Program-made: the position numbers and the translations under genes
Part shown: one piece after another, positions 8,484 to 16,999 of the stretch
Layout of the letters: each line of letters begins with the position of its first letter
How positions within the stretch are numbered: position 1 is the first letter of the stretch
Notes under the pieces: generated by a model
What the model was told of the DNA's origin: nothing
Databases searched by the model: none
What the model saw: only the letters and a program-made list of their open reading frames with translations
Source: Anaerohalosphaeraceae bacterium
Lineage (GTDB): Bacteria > Planctomycetota > Phycisphaerae > Sedimentisphaerales > Anaerohalosphaeraceae
Assembly: GCA_035378985.1 (NCBI GenBank)
Contig: DAOSUR010000009.1
Location: 62,001-126,000, forward strand
DNA length: 64,000 nt
Direction of reading: 5' to 3'

Positions 8484-8534
8484 AATTTCCCCCTGGAAAT
8501 CCGAACTTGTATCCTTTTTATTTTGGAAAAAAGA

Positions 8535-8564
8535 TTGCCCTCCTGCCTCCGCAAAAGATATAAT
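8535..8564 (+). promoter_or_regulatory. Predicted leaderless promoter of the siroheme gene
   Basis: TTGCCC (8535-8540), 18-base spacer, consensus TATAAT (8559-8564), then AAAGGC and the ATG at 8571. Transcription should begin at the start codon itself. It is divergent from the fumarase promoter, about 75 bases away. Confidence 0.6.
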
Positions 8565-8570
8565 AAAGGC

Positions 8571-9209
8571 ATGGCCAAATACCCGATTTTTCTGGAAATG
8601 GCCGGCCGGCGGGCTGTAGTTATTGGCGGCGGCCCCGTAGCCCTTCGAAAAGTGCAGGGGCTCGCAGAGGCGGGAGCTCGCGTTACCGTAGTCGCTGAAC
8701 ATATCCTGCCTGAAATTGAAGAGGTGCTGATTCAGCTCAATGCAGAAATCATCCTCAGCCGCTACCGGAAAGATTTTCTCGTCTCCGCCGCCCTCGTGAT
8801 TGCCGCCACCAACAATCCAGACCTGAACCGCCGCATCTATGAAGACTGCCAGGAGCTCGAAATCCTCTGCAATGTGGTAGATCAGCCCGAACTGTGCGAC
8901 TTCTTTGTGCCGGCCGTGGTCAAACGCGGCGACCTGCAGATTGCCATCGGCACCGAAGGGCACTGTCCGGCCTATGCCGGTCATCTCCGGCAGAAATTAG
9001 AAGAAATCTTCACGGACGCACACGGTCGTTTTGTGGATGAACTGGCCAAAGTCCGCTCCCGCATCATCGAAACCATTCCCGACAGTGACCAGCGGAAAGC
9101 CCTGCTGGGAAAACTGGCCAGCGACGAATCATTCCATTATTTCGCGGAACACGGACCGGAAGGATGGCGCCGTCACTGTGATGAAATGATCCGTCAGTGC
9201 TCCGTATAA
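8571..9209 (+). CDS. Precorrin-2 dehydrogenase / sirohydrochlorin ferrochelatase (Met8p/CysG-N type)
   Basis: 212 residues. Oxidises precorrin-2 to sirohydrochlorin with NAD, and in bifunctional members inserts iron to give siroheme. The N-terminus KYPIFLEMAGRRAVVIGGGPVALRKVQGLAEAGARVTVV is the substrate strand followed by the NAD Rossmann fold. LVIAATNNPDLNRRIYEDC, VVDQPELCDFFVPAVVKRGDLQIAIGTEGHCPAYAGHLR and the C-terminal dimerisation helices complete the family pattern. Start at 8571 follows from the -10 box right in front of it; the upstream in-frame ATG at 8523 lies in the promoter. It supplies the siroheme needed by the Ahb route started at 4067. Confidence 0.92.
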   Translation: MAKYPIFLEMAGRRAVVIGGGPVALRKVQGLAEAGARVTVVAEHILPEIEEVLIQLNAEIILSRYRKDFLVSAALVIAATNNPDLNRRIYEDCQELEILCNVVDQPELCDFFVPAVVKRGDLQIAIGTEGHCPAYAGHLRQKLEEIFTDAHGRFVDELAKVRSRIIETIPDSDQRKALLGKLASDESFHYFAEHGPEGWRRHCDEMIRQCSV

Positions 9210-9236
9210 ATGAACAGCAAAGCAAGAGGACAGGCA

Positions 9237-9698
9237 ATGAATCTGTATTTGATTCAGCATGCTCAGGCCTTCCCGAAAGAGCAGTATGCAGACCGACCCC
9301 TCACAGAGGAAGGATACTGGCAGGCCCAGCAGACCGCAGAGTTTGTGAAACGGCTGGGCATCTCCGTCGGAGCCGTCTGGCACAGCGGAAAAACGCGGGC
9401 CCTCCAGACGGCCAAACTCTTCCACGCCGCTGTAAAGGGGCCCTGCCCCCTGCACAAGCACGACGGGCTTTCTCCCGATGGCGACCCGGAGCCGATTGCC
9501 GAGGAAATTGAAAAAGCCCAAACCGACCTGATGATTGTCGGACACCTGCCGTTTTTGTCGCGGCTGGCCGGTCTGCTGCTCTGCGGCAGTGCAGACGCCG
9601 AACCCGTGCTTTTCGAAAAAGCCGGTGTGGTCTGTCTGCAGCGTAATGACGACGGCCTCTGGCAGCTAAACTGGCTCATCAAACCGGATATTTTATAA
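9237..9698 (+). CDS. sixA: SixA-like phosphohistidine phosphatase (histidine phosphatase superfamily)
   Basis: 153 residues. N-terminus MNLYLIQHAQAF contains the catalytic His, but the Arg of the usual RHG is Gln. A second His (GHLPFLSRLAGLLL) and the HSGKTRALQTAKLF stretch are conserved. SixA removes phosphate from histidine of phosphotransfer proteins, e.g. HPt domains or PTS-Ntr. Start chosen at 9237, where AGAGGACAGG lies upstream, rather than the ATG at 9210. The 3' end overlaps the convergent gene at 9693 by six bases. Confidence 0.78.
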   Translation: MNLYLIQHAQAFPKEQYADRPLTEEGYWQAQQTAEFVKRLGISVGAVWHSGKTRALQTAKLFHAAVKGPCPLHKHDGLSPDGDPEPIAEEIEKAQTDLMIVGHLPFLSRLAGLLLCGSADAEPVLFEKAGVVCLQRNDDGLWQLNWLIKPDIL

Positions 9699-11357
9699 CT
9701 CCGTTTGCCGTTCTGACATCGCAGGACCAACCGGTGACTCCGACTCCTCCAAAGGTTCCACCAGGCACCAATCCGGCGATTCCAGCCCCTTGAAATCCCA
9801 CCCCGTCCGGCAGACATGACAGCTCATCTGGTCCGGCCGCCTCAGCGAACCGCAATTCAGACAAGTGACCATTTTTTCTTTGGGCCGCACCAGATTGAAT
9901 GTAATCCATGCAGGTATCCCGAACAAAATCCCCGCTGCAAACCACCCGCGCGCAGCCCGGGACGAGCCGCCGAACGAAAGGAACTTCCTGCGGAGGCAAA
10001 GCCCGACCCAAAGACCCACGAAAAGCGAGGGCAGCAGCATCAAAAAGGTCGAAAAAAGCTGTGAAGGAAGACTCATCTGCCGACACCTTCGAAGAATCCC
10101 GATAAAACTGTGAGGACGGATAAACAACGCCCTCATACCGGCCCGCGGCTCGATTGCCTCCGCACACAGAAATGACAAACCGTGAAAAACCGCCGGCTGC
10201 AGCGAATCGGCAAAAAAGCGGGCGGTTATCGCCAGCGCTCCGTCCCCCCGTTCGAAAAGACGGCTCATCAGTTCCACTTCATAATTTTCTGAAACAGAAT
10301 CCTCCGCAGCGGAATGAAACAGATTTCTGCCCGTCAGCTGCCCCTGAGCATCAAAACACTCGACAGCCAAACCGACCCCTTCGGGAGCCGCGGAGGCGGC
10401 ACAGCAGCCATAATAGACCAGTCTGCCGTTTTCCTCACGGCACACAGGATACACCCGATATGCAGATAATTTGTTCGGTCGTCCCTCTGTCCGAGAGCCA
10501 AACAGATCAACCGGAGCAGGCAAACGTCCCGCGGGGCCTTCTATGCAGAGACTTTCTTTATTCAGACGCAGGATTTGTCCGTCTGCTTCCAGCATAAGCA
10601 GCCAGGGCCCAGCCGTATCCAGACGAAAATTAGAAGGAACTGTTTCCAACCTCCATTGTCCCGCATAACCGCCGGTCTGCCCTGTCTTCGGTGGCCTCCA
10701 TCGACGAGCTTCCTTGGCGATAACAACAATTTCCCTTCCCTTTTGCAATGAGCCAAATTGAATCGGTTCTATGGAATCTCCCAGAACGGGACCGGCCGAA
10801 AACCGCGGCCCCATTCCCCACAGATTGAAACGGAAAAACTGCCGCAGCTGTCGGTCATAGATAAAAAACTTTCCCCACTGTCCGTCTTGATAAACGAACG
10901 GATCACGAAATCGCCCGAGCGATTCTTTCTTTTCAGAGCTTATGCCTCCGGGACCTAAATAATATGCCGCCCCCTTCTGCCGCCGGAGATTCCCTTTGCA
11001 GTATTGACATTCGAACAGACCGCTTTCTGCATCATACTGGAAAACAATCCATCCGGTTGCAATTTTCTCAATCACGGAACGCGGGGCATCCGCCAAAGGG
11101 GTCCATGCCGGCTCTCTCAATACATTCGCAGGAAGGTCACTTCCCAAAGAAACCAAAAGAGAACAGGGGAAAAAGTTCGGATCTTTTTTTCTATCCACAT
11201 CCTCCAGCAACACAACAGAAACCTCATCACGGCGAGAGTTTGCAGAAGCAATCCCGTTTCGGCAAAGCCAATCCGCCCAGAAGAGAAGGATGGCCCATAA
11301 GAGAAGAACCAGAAAGCCCGCCGTAAAAATCTTCAAACCATTTCCAGTACGTGTCAT
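9693..11357 (-). CDS. Unknown membrane protein with C-terminal zinc ribbon, in an ABC-2 operon
   Basis: 554 residues, no family recognised. Residues ~9-30 form one membrane segment, followed by a long soluble, presumably extracytoplasmic region of about 380 residues with several W/F-rich strands that could be a beta propeller (for example PRFSAGPVLGDSIEPIQFGSL, ADGQILRLNKESLCIEGPAG). Two further membrane segments lie at ~430-455 and ~470-490, and the cytoplasmic tail holds CLNCGSLRRPDQMSCHVC, a four-Cys zinc ribbon. ATG follows GGAG at good distance and starts 11 bases after the ABC permease stop, so it is the last gene of the gntR-ATPase-permease operon. It may be a sensor or accessory to the transporter; this is only context. 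Confidence 0.6.
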   Translation of the reverse strand: MTRTGNGLKIFTAGFLVLLLWAILLFWADWLCRNGIASANSRRDEVSVVLLEDVDRKKDPNFFPCSLLVSLGSDLPANVLREPAWTPLADAPRSVIEKIATGWIVFQYDAESGLFECQYCKGNLRRQKGAAYYLGPGGISSEKKESLGRFRDPFVYQDGQWGKFFIYDRQLRQFFRFNLWGMGPRFSAGPVLGDSIEPIQFGSLQKGREIVVIAKEARRWRPPKTGQTGGYAGQWRLETVPSNFRLDTAGPWLLMLEADGQILRLNKESLCIEGPAGRLPAPVDLFGSRTEGRPNKLSAYRVYPVCREENGRLVYYGCCAASAAPEGVGLAVECFDAQGQLTGRNLFHSAAEDSVSENYEVELMSRLFERGDGALAITARFFADSLQPAVFHGLSFLCAEAIEPRAGMRALFIRPHSFIGILRRCRQMSLPSQLFSTFLMLLPSLFVGLWVGLCLRRKFLSFGGSSRAARGWFAAGILFGIPAWITFNLVRPKEKMVTCLNCGSLRRPDQMSCHVCRTGWDFKGLESPDWCLVEPLEESESPVGPAMSERQTEL

Positions 11358-11368
11358 AAACCCTCTCC

Positions 11369-11995
11369 TTACAGAGAAGAAGTTCGATAGCTTTCCCAGC
11401 CCACAAGCACGGCGGAAACCGTCGCTGTCAGAAAGAGAATCTGCACCTGAATATCAAAGCCCTTGATGACCAGCAAACTGAGCACAATGATAACCAGCCC
11501 CAGCGTTCCGAGTGTCGGAAAGACTCGGCTGGACGTCCAGCCCGCCGCCAGCCCGATTCCATAACAAGCCGTCCCCGCTAAAAAACCGGAAATCAAAGAG
11601 GAAATCAGGTCATTCCGAAAGGCCGCATTATAAAACGCAAAGTTCCTGAACAGAACCATCGAAACAGCGCCCAGACCTGCCGTAAAAAAGAGGTTCGGAA
11701 TAAGACCGGCCGCAACCCGGGCTGCAAAAACCTGCCGACGAACCGTTCCCCGGCTCAGCAGAAAAGCCGACAGGCGGCGCATCCGATCAAAATACATCTG
11801 CGAAACGCCCAGAACCGCTAATACCACACACAGAAACGGATACGGGTACACAACCCCCTCTTTGAGACGAAGTGCCTCTTCCGTCCCCCGAAAAGCCGCA
11901 GAGGCAAGCAAAAGAACCGCAGCGACCCATAACAGCAGAAACACCAGATAAAACACCCACATATCTTCGATTTCTCTTCGAATCAGCGTCCACAT
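11369..11995 (-). CDS. ABC-2 type transporter permease
   Basis: 208 residues with about six membrane-spanning stretches (VFYLVFLLLWVAAVLLLASA, YPFLCVVLAVLGVSQMYF, the following four). A cytoplasmic RRLSAFLLSRGTVRRQVFAAR loop after the second is characteristic of ABC-2 permeases. AAGGAG lies upstream of the ATG. It sits between the ATPase gene and the unknown 554-residue gene, so the permease should work with that ATPase, probably as an exporter. Substrate unknown. Confidence 0.78.
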   Translation of the reverse strand: MWTLIRREIEDMWVFYLVFLLLWVAAVLLLASAAFRGTEEALRLKEGVVYPYPFLCVVLAVLGVSQMYFDRMRRLSAFLLSRGTVRRQVFAARVAAGLIPNLFFTAGLGAVSMVLFRNFAFYNAAFRNDLISSLISGFLAGTACYGIGLAAGWTSSRVFPTLGTLGLVIIVLSLLVIKGFDIQVQILFLTATVSAVLVGWESYRTSSL

Positions 11996-12014
11996 AATCG
12001 CCCGCTCCTTTCTG

Positions 12015-12917
12015 TTAAACCGTCTGATAGACCGGCTCCGTTCTCGTGCATTCGAGAAAGATTTCTTCCAGATTCATCGGGATTTCCACAATCTCCTGCG
12101 GCTGCAGCGACTGAACCATTTTCATTTTCAGCGCATTCCAGTTGGCGGCCGTGAAGACCAGCTCTCGTCCCTCCTTGTGCTGGCGGATTAATTCGGTCAG
12201 GTAAAGCCGCTCGGGAGCCTGGTCGGAAAAAATCACACGAAATTTTCGTATTCCGTTTTTCAGTCCCTCAAGGGTGCAGTCCGCCGCCAGCCGTCCGTTC
12301 ACCAAGATTCCGATTCGATCCGCAATACGTTCCACATCGCTGAGAATATGCGAACTGAACAGAATTGTCCGCCCCTGACGCTGAATGACGTCAATCGCCA
12401 ATTCAAGAAACTGCCTTCGGACAACCGTATCCAGCCCGAGGGTCGGGTCGTCCAGAATCAGCAGCTCCGGTTCTGCCGCCATCGCCAAAGTCAGATTCAG
12501 CTGAGCCCTCATTCCGGCGGACAGGTCTTTGACCTTCCGATTCATCGGCAGATTGAATAAACCCGCCAACTCCTCGAAAAGATTCTGATTCCAGCATCCG
12601 GCCAGCCCCCTGCACAGAGCAGCCAGACGGCCCGCCGTGTATGTCCCGATTAAAGGATGTCCTTCTGCCGTATACCCGATTCGGGTTTTTGTCTTTCTGG
12701 AAAGCATCTGCGAATCCTCCCCGAAAAGAAAAGCCCTTCCGCGGGTCGGACTTTCCAGACCGAGCAAAATCCGTATCAGCGTGGTTTTGCCGGCACCGTT
12801 TCGCCCCAAAAGACCGTAAATACATCCTTGAGGAATTTTCAAAGTCACTCCTTTCAGAACAGACCGGCCGTCATAATACTTCACCAGCCCCTCCGTCTGC
12901 ACAACATACGTGTCCAT
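12015..12917 (-). CDS. ABC transporter ATP-binding protein (YtrB/CcmA-like)
   Basis: 300 residues. Walker A GRNGAGKTTL, signature LSAGMRAQLNLTLAMA, Walker B LLILDDPTLGLD, H-loop SSHILSDVERIADRI, then a C-terminal regulatory extension common in ABC-2 exporters. Two ATGs are possible: at the first, GGAG touches the ATG, so the ribosome cannot use it; at the second (12917) GGAG sits six bases away. I therefore start at MDTYVVQTEGLVKYYDGRSV. The gene begins two bases past the gntR stop. The layout resembles ytrA-ytrB systems. Confidence 0.92.
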   Translation of the reverse strand: MDTYVVQTEGLVKYYDGRSVLKGVTLKIPQGCIYGLLGRNGAGKTTLIRILLGLESPTRGRAFLFGEDSQMLSRKTKTRIGYTAEGHPLIGTYTAGRLAALCRGLAGCWNQNLFEELAGLFNLPMNRKVKDLSAGMRAQLNLTLAMAAEPELLILDDPTLGLDTVVRRQFLELAIDVIQRQGRTILFSSHILSDVERIADRIGILVNGRLAADCTLEGLKNGIRKFRVIFSDQAPERLYLTELIRQHKEGRELVFTAANWNALKMKMVQSLQPQEIVEIPMNLEEIFLECTRTEPVYQTV

Positions 12918-12919
12918 TT

Positions 12920-13315
12920 TCATCTCCTTTGTGTATCGATATTGTAGCTTTTTAAGGTTTCTTCAAACCACTCCTTCAATCGTTCTGGAGCCACCTTAAG
13001 AAGGACGGACTCGACGGCCGCTTGTTTCAGAAATTGGCAGACAATTTCCTTCTTGGCCGTTTCGCTGAGTCGAGAGGAGATTTCGGACACAAAAGAACCC
13101 CCGCCCGGTCTGGTATTTATGAGCCCTTCCTGCTCCAAATATTTGTAAGCTTTCGCAATCGTGTTCGGATTGATAACAAGCTGCACGGCCAGCTGGCGAA
13201 TTGTCGGCAGCTGTTCACCCGGAAGGAACCGTCCGGAAGCAATCTCCTGTTTGATTTGGTCGATTATCTGCTGATAAACCGGCCGTTCAGAACTGGAAAC
13301 AATTGTAATCTGCAA
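12920..13315 (-). CDS. GntR-family regulator, YtrA subfamily
   Basis: 131 residues. Winged-helix DNA-binding N-terminus (PVYQQIIDQIKQEIASGRFLPGEQLPTIRQLAVQL, then VINPNTIAKAYKYLEQEGLI and the wing TRPGGGSFV) with a short ~55-residue C-terminal helical tail, the YtrA layout. Members repress the ABC-transporter operon that follows and respond to cell-envelope stress. It is first in the operon and a palindrome overlaps its promoter region. AAAGGAAA precedes the ATG. Confidence 0.9.
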   Translation of the reverse strand: MQITIVSSSERPVYQQIIDQIKQEIASGRFLPGEQLPTIRQLAVQLVINPNTIAKAYKYLEQEGLINTRPGGGSFVSEISSRLSETAKKEIVCQFLKQAAVESVLLKVAPERLKEWFEETLKSYNIDTQRR

Positions 13316-13328
13316 AACGTTTCCTTTC

Positions 13329-13356
13329 TTGTTGTACTATTACAACTAATACAAGT
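13329..13356 (-). promoter_or_regulatory. Palindromic operator candidate for the YtrA-type regulator
   Basis: GTTGTACTATTACAAC at 13332-13347 is a perfect 6+6 palindrome with a 4-base centre. An outer pair CTTGT (13329-13333) and ACAAG (13352-13356) surrounds it. It lies 14-40 bases upstream of the gntR ATG and fits a dimeric GntR binding site, so the operon is probably autorepressed. Confidence 0.55.
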
Positions 13357-13459
13357 TTAACAAAATAAACTTTTAAAGCAACAAAAAATGTTTTTTCCTA
13401 AAAACAAAAAAGAGGAAAGAGGTATATTTAATACAAAATAAACATCCTTAAATGTGACA

Positions 13460-15544
13460 TCAACCTTCCCCTCTCACTCCGCCGGGCGGCATTGGAGTTG
13501 GAAATCCGCCTGGAGCAAAGCCGCCAGGGGTAAACCCACCCGGTGTAAAACCGCCGGGAGTCGGCGACAGCCCCGGTTGAGGAGTCCGACCGACAAAAAC
13601 CTCATTTTCAGCCTCACGCTCCGCTTCCTGGACATCTCGATAATTCTTCCGCAGCTCCGCCGACCAGTTCGGCTGACGGATTGGCAGTTTTTCAAGCACA
13701 CCGTCTTCCTTTGCATAGAGAATACTCACAAACTCCCGCCGACGCAGAGCCGTCATCGTCCCAGACCAATCTACTTCTGAAATCTGGTCCAAATAAAGAT
13801 AAGGAGTCGTAAAATCAACTTTTTCAGGCCTGACAGCTCCCATCATCCCCGCCCCTTCCGCAGGCATCGGCATTCCGCCGCCCATCATAGGAGGCGGAGG
13901 CGTCGTTCCTTCCATTCCAAGTCCCGCACCGGCCTCTGCAGGAGACGTCGTCGTTTTTTTCACCTCGACAACCGACCCAATCGTCTGTCCCGGAAGAACC
14001 TCGAAATCCTGACTTCTCCAGCGACCCATATAATATTTGGAAACCCGGACATTTACCGCTATCGGATTTGTTTTAGAAACATCCATCGGGAAAATATGAA
14101 GGGTCTTCGGAATGGAAGCAATTAGCGGTTCGTTCTTTTTTGCGATTGTTTCTGCAAACGGCGTCCACAGAACCACCTGATTCTTGAACTCCTGCTGCTC
14201 CGCCTTAAACCAGTCCTTACCGGCAATCGGATTAAACATCCCTACACGAATACGATATTGATAGGTCTTGCCCGGCTGAACCGTATCATCATGAGCCCAA
14301 ATCAGCAGCGGCTCCGTCCTTTTCCACCAGTCATCTGTCAGCAGTTCCTTCTGAAAATCCCGCCAAACGTCTTCTATTGTGCGCTGACGAGTACCCGGAC
14401 GAACAGCGCCTCCCGGCCCTGTCGGAGCGGCCGTCTCCGGCATCATTTCCCCTGCTCCGGGTCGAACCGGTTCACGTCCTCGCGCCGGCTGTTCCGGACG
14501 AGCCGGACGCGGCTGTCTTCCCGGCTGAGTCGGACGCGGCCCGCCGGCCCCCGGAAACGGAGTTTCTCCTCCGGCTACCCCTCCTCGCCCCGCTCCCGCT
14601 GCGCCGGCACCGGCAGCCTGCTGAGCTGCTCGGCGGGCTTCATCCCGCTGCTGCTGGAGAAGCTTTTGAGCCTCTTCCAGAAAAGGCGGCGGCATCCAGT
14701 ACTGGTAGCGGGATGTAGCAAAATCATACGCACGCTGCTGCAGAAGAGACGACTGTCGAATTCGCTCCTTGAACTGCTCCATCTGAACGGAAACACCTCC
14801 TCCGCTCAGGTCCTCGGTACGGTCCGGCAGCTGGTCAAAAAGTTTTTTGTAGGCAATCGTCTGGGGAACCGGCACACGCACCCATGGTCCCCAGGTCCCA
14901 TCCGGAAGCTGTTCTCTTCGCTGCAGTTCCACCCGAGCGGCCACCGGTACAGCCAAAACAGGGTCCCTGTGGGCCGGTCTGACACCCAATCCCATAAAGG
15001 CGGATTGAAACTGCTGAACAATCCGGCGGACATCCAGCCGTGCCGACACAGTTACGAAATCCACATCTCCAATCTGAGTCGGAACATTGTCATACGGCAT
15101 TTCCGGCGTAATCTCTTCCGTCGGAACATACGCCGCTGCACGGATATAAGCCATCTGAACATCCTGGAGAGGAGGAATCTCCGGCACAGCATATTCCCGG
15201 TCCGTCTCGATCGGCTGGCGTCCAATGCCGGGAAGCATCGGATAAACCTGCAGATTCAGAGAAGGAATGGAGGAGCTGAGCAGCCGTTCAAAAGAAGGAA
15301 TAAAATCCGGCTGCGGCATTGCAACGGCATCGGAAGGACTTTCGATTTTTTCACGAAGACGCTCGGCCTTTTGAACCAGCTTGGTCTGTGCCGAACCGGG
15401 AGATTCCCTGCGCCCGTCGATCACAGGACCAAACGGATTGCGAAAAATAAACAGCCACAGCAGCCCGATGCTGATCAGGCCGATTCCGGCAAGAATGATT
15501 TTATCGAAATGCTGCTCAAGAAAGTTCTCTCGTTTTTTGCTCAT
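13460..15544 (-). CDS. Single-pass inner-membrane protein of a pilus/secretion module (third gene), Pro/Gly-rich
   Basis: 694 residues. One membrane segment near residues 17-34 (IILAGIGLISIGLLWLFIF) and a long outer region. Residues ~300-395 are a Pro/Gly/Arg/Ala-rich linker (GAGGAGRGGVAGG..., repeated RPxxP). The final ~45 residues include GGFTPGGFTPGGFAPGGF, a tandem short repeat. The middle contains two folded parts, residues ~140-290 and ~400-560. Placed directly after the PilM-like and PilO-like genes (64-base gap), it is probably the PilP/GspC-like partner in a type IV pilus or type II secretion complex, though no confident homology is visible. Start ATG MSKKRENFLEQHFDK. No clear terminator follows. 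Confidence 0.6.
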   Translation of the reverse strand: MSKKRENFLEQHFDKIILAGIGLISIGLLWLFIFRNPFGPVIDGRRESPGSAQTKLVQKAERLREKIESPSDAVAMPQPDFIPSFERLLSSSIPSLNLQVYPMLPGIGRQPIETDREYAVPEIPPLQDVQMAYIRAAAYVPTEEITPEMPYDNVPTQIGDVDFVTVSARLDVRRIVQQFQSAFMGLGVRPAHRDPVLAVPVAARVELQRREQLPDGTWGPWVRVPVPQTIAYKKLFDQLPDRTEDLSGGGVSVQMEQFKERIRQSSLLQQRAYDFATSRYQYWMPPPFLEEAQKLLQQQRDEARRAAQQAAGAGAAGAGRGGVAGGETPFPGAGGPRPTQPGRQPRPARPEQPARGREPVRPGAGEMMPETAAPTGPGGAVRPGTRQRTIEDVWRDFQKELLTDDWWKRTEPLLIWAHDDTVQPGKTYQYRIRVGMFNPIAGKDWFKAEQQEFKNQVVLWTPFAETIAKKNEPLIASIPKTLHIFPMDVSKTNPIAVNVRVSKYYMGRWRSQDFEVLPGQTIGSVVEVKKTTTSPAEAGAGLGMEGTTPPPPMMGGGMPMPAEGAGMMGAVRPEKVDFTTPYLYLDQISEVDWSGTMTALRRREFVSILYAKEDGVLEKLPIRQPNWSAELRKNYRDVQEAEREAENEVFVGRTPQPGLSPTPGGFTPGGFTPGGFAPGGFPTPMPPGGVRGEG

Positions 15545-15607
15545 GAAAATATCCTGTGCACACTTTATTCCGTTTTCATCACTTTAAGCCGCCGTAAAGG
15601 GGGCCTT

Positions 15608-16948
15608 TCAATATCCTCCCGGCCCCATCGGCACAGAGGACGCACCCTGCTGGGACTGCCCCAGAAGGACCTTCACCGGTTCCGGCTTAATCTCATCGTA
15701 TGCTTTTCGAAGAAACAGATATTCGCAAACCAGGTCCACCCGCATCACGGCATCTGTACCGTACCGATAGTAGAGATGAGGAAGACTCTGTTTATCGACC
15801 GCGGAAAAGGTGCTGGCAAGAATCGTAATCTGATTATGACGGGCCTGTCGGAGCTCGCCGTTTTCCTTGAATCCCTCTCGATAAACATGAGGCTTGGCGG
15901 AACACAGCTCCTTCAGAAACGCCTGTGTATAGCGGCTGTCCACAATAACCGAGACTGCAAAATGGACTACATCCATTTCGTCGTTGCAGGTCCGCCCCGT
16001 CCAGGGACGCGAGACCAGCGGACTGGTCGAACCCGCTAAAACATAAGCCGGAGGGTCGGCCATTGCTGAAGCGGCAAGGCCTCCGATTCCGCCGATGCCG
16101 ATACCGCGTGGGATATTCCCCGTCGGATACGGAGACACCATTGAAACATCAGACACCGGTCGCTGAAAACTGACTCCCAGCAGACGTTTAACGGGAGAAT
16201 CGGCTACCCGCTGCGAACCGGTATTCATCGCTTCAATGGCCGCCACCACGTCTTCATAAATCCAATAAGCCGTTTGAGAAAACCAGCAGTCGCGCAGGGC
16301 CTGTTCGGCACCGACAAACTGATAAGACTCCCAAAAATCGTACCAGGAAAAAACACGCGGATTGGCATACATCACAATCCGTTCCGCTCGGGCATTGCAG
16401 ACAGCGTTTACCATCGGATTCTCTGCGGTTGAGCCTCCAAAACCGATTCCCCCTGCACCTCCTCCAACATACTCGCCGCCGCGGACCGCTCCCGCCCCCG
16501 GTCCTGCGCCCGCAGCACGGATTTCGGCATCCGAAGGAGCATCCAGGGCCTTCAACCGCTCGGTAACCATCTGTTCAATCGCAGCCCGATAACGCCGCCC
16601 GAAATCCTGATAAATTTGTGAAGATGTATCCGCCGATTTCGGGAAAATCCCATATTTAATCAAATCCCGCATCGAAGACTGAAGGGACATTTTCTGAACC
16701 GCTTCCGCATCAGTCTTGTACTGCTGAAGAATCCTTTGGATCTGTTCGGCCTGTTCCTTGGGCGGAGTTGTCCGAGTCAGACTGTCGAGGGTTTGAGCGA
16801 TTTTCTCCCATTCCTGTTTCTTTTCACTGACCGTGCGCCCAATCAAAATGGTCGGAAGAAACAGAATCAGTCCTGCCAGCAGCAGCCCCGCCGGAAGCAA
16901 AAGCGCCGAATATTTCTTAAGATACCCTTTGACTATATCCATAACCAT
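15608..16948 (-). CDS. PilO-like inner-membrane protein of the pilus/secretion module
   Basis: 446 residues. N-terminal membrane segment at ~14-37 (SALLLPAGLLLAGLILFLPTIL) is followed by a coiled-coil heptad stretch at ~40-95, as in PilO/GspM. A Gly-rich loop is at ~150-175 and a beta-rich C-terminus contains VVHFAVSVIVDSRYTQAFLKEL, which resembles the ferredoxin-like fold of PilO. The gene lies 51 bases past the PilM-like gene. AAGGA precedes the ATG. PilO identity rests on layout and fold features, not on a motif. Confidence 0.6.
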   Translation of the reverse strand: MVMDIVKGYLKKYSALLLPAGLLLAGLILFLPTILIGRTVSEKKQEWEKIAQTLDSLTRTTPPKEQAEQIQRILQQYKTDAEAVQKMSLQSSMRDLIKYGIFPKSADTSSQIYQDFGRRYRAAIEQMVTERLKALDAPSDAEIRAAGAGPGAGAVRGGEYVGGGAGGIGFGGSTAENPMVNAVCNARAERIVMYANPRVFSWYDFWESYQFVGAEQALRDCWFSQTAYWIYEDVVAAIEAMNTGSQRVADSPVKRLLGVSFQRPVSDVSMVSPYPTGNIPRGIGIGGIGGLAASAMADPPAYVLAGSTSPLVSRPWTGRTCNDEMDVVHFAVSVIVDSRYTQAFLKELCSAKPHVYREGFKENGELRQARHNQITILASTFSAVDKQSLPHLYYRYGTDAVMRVDLVCEYLFLRKAYDEIKPEPVKVLLGQSQQGASSVPMGPGGY

Positions 16949-16999
16949 TTTTGTTGTTCCTTGTTGTATCGAAATTCTTTCCCGCGAATTCCAAACTTT

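Noticed and set aside
13460..13570. GGF-type tandem repeat as a mobile or CRISPR-like element
   Set aside because: The repeat is a codon-level GGFTP/GGFAP repeat in frame in the coding sequence, only four units long, so it is a protein low-complexity tract.
14258..16039. 593-codon ORF on the plus strand
   Set aside because: It lies opposite the pilus-module genes, is Arg/Pro/Ser-rich with no family signal, and results from the codon bias of the real genes; their proteins have membrane segments and domains.
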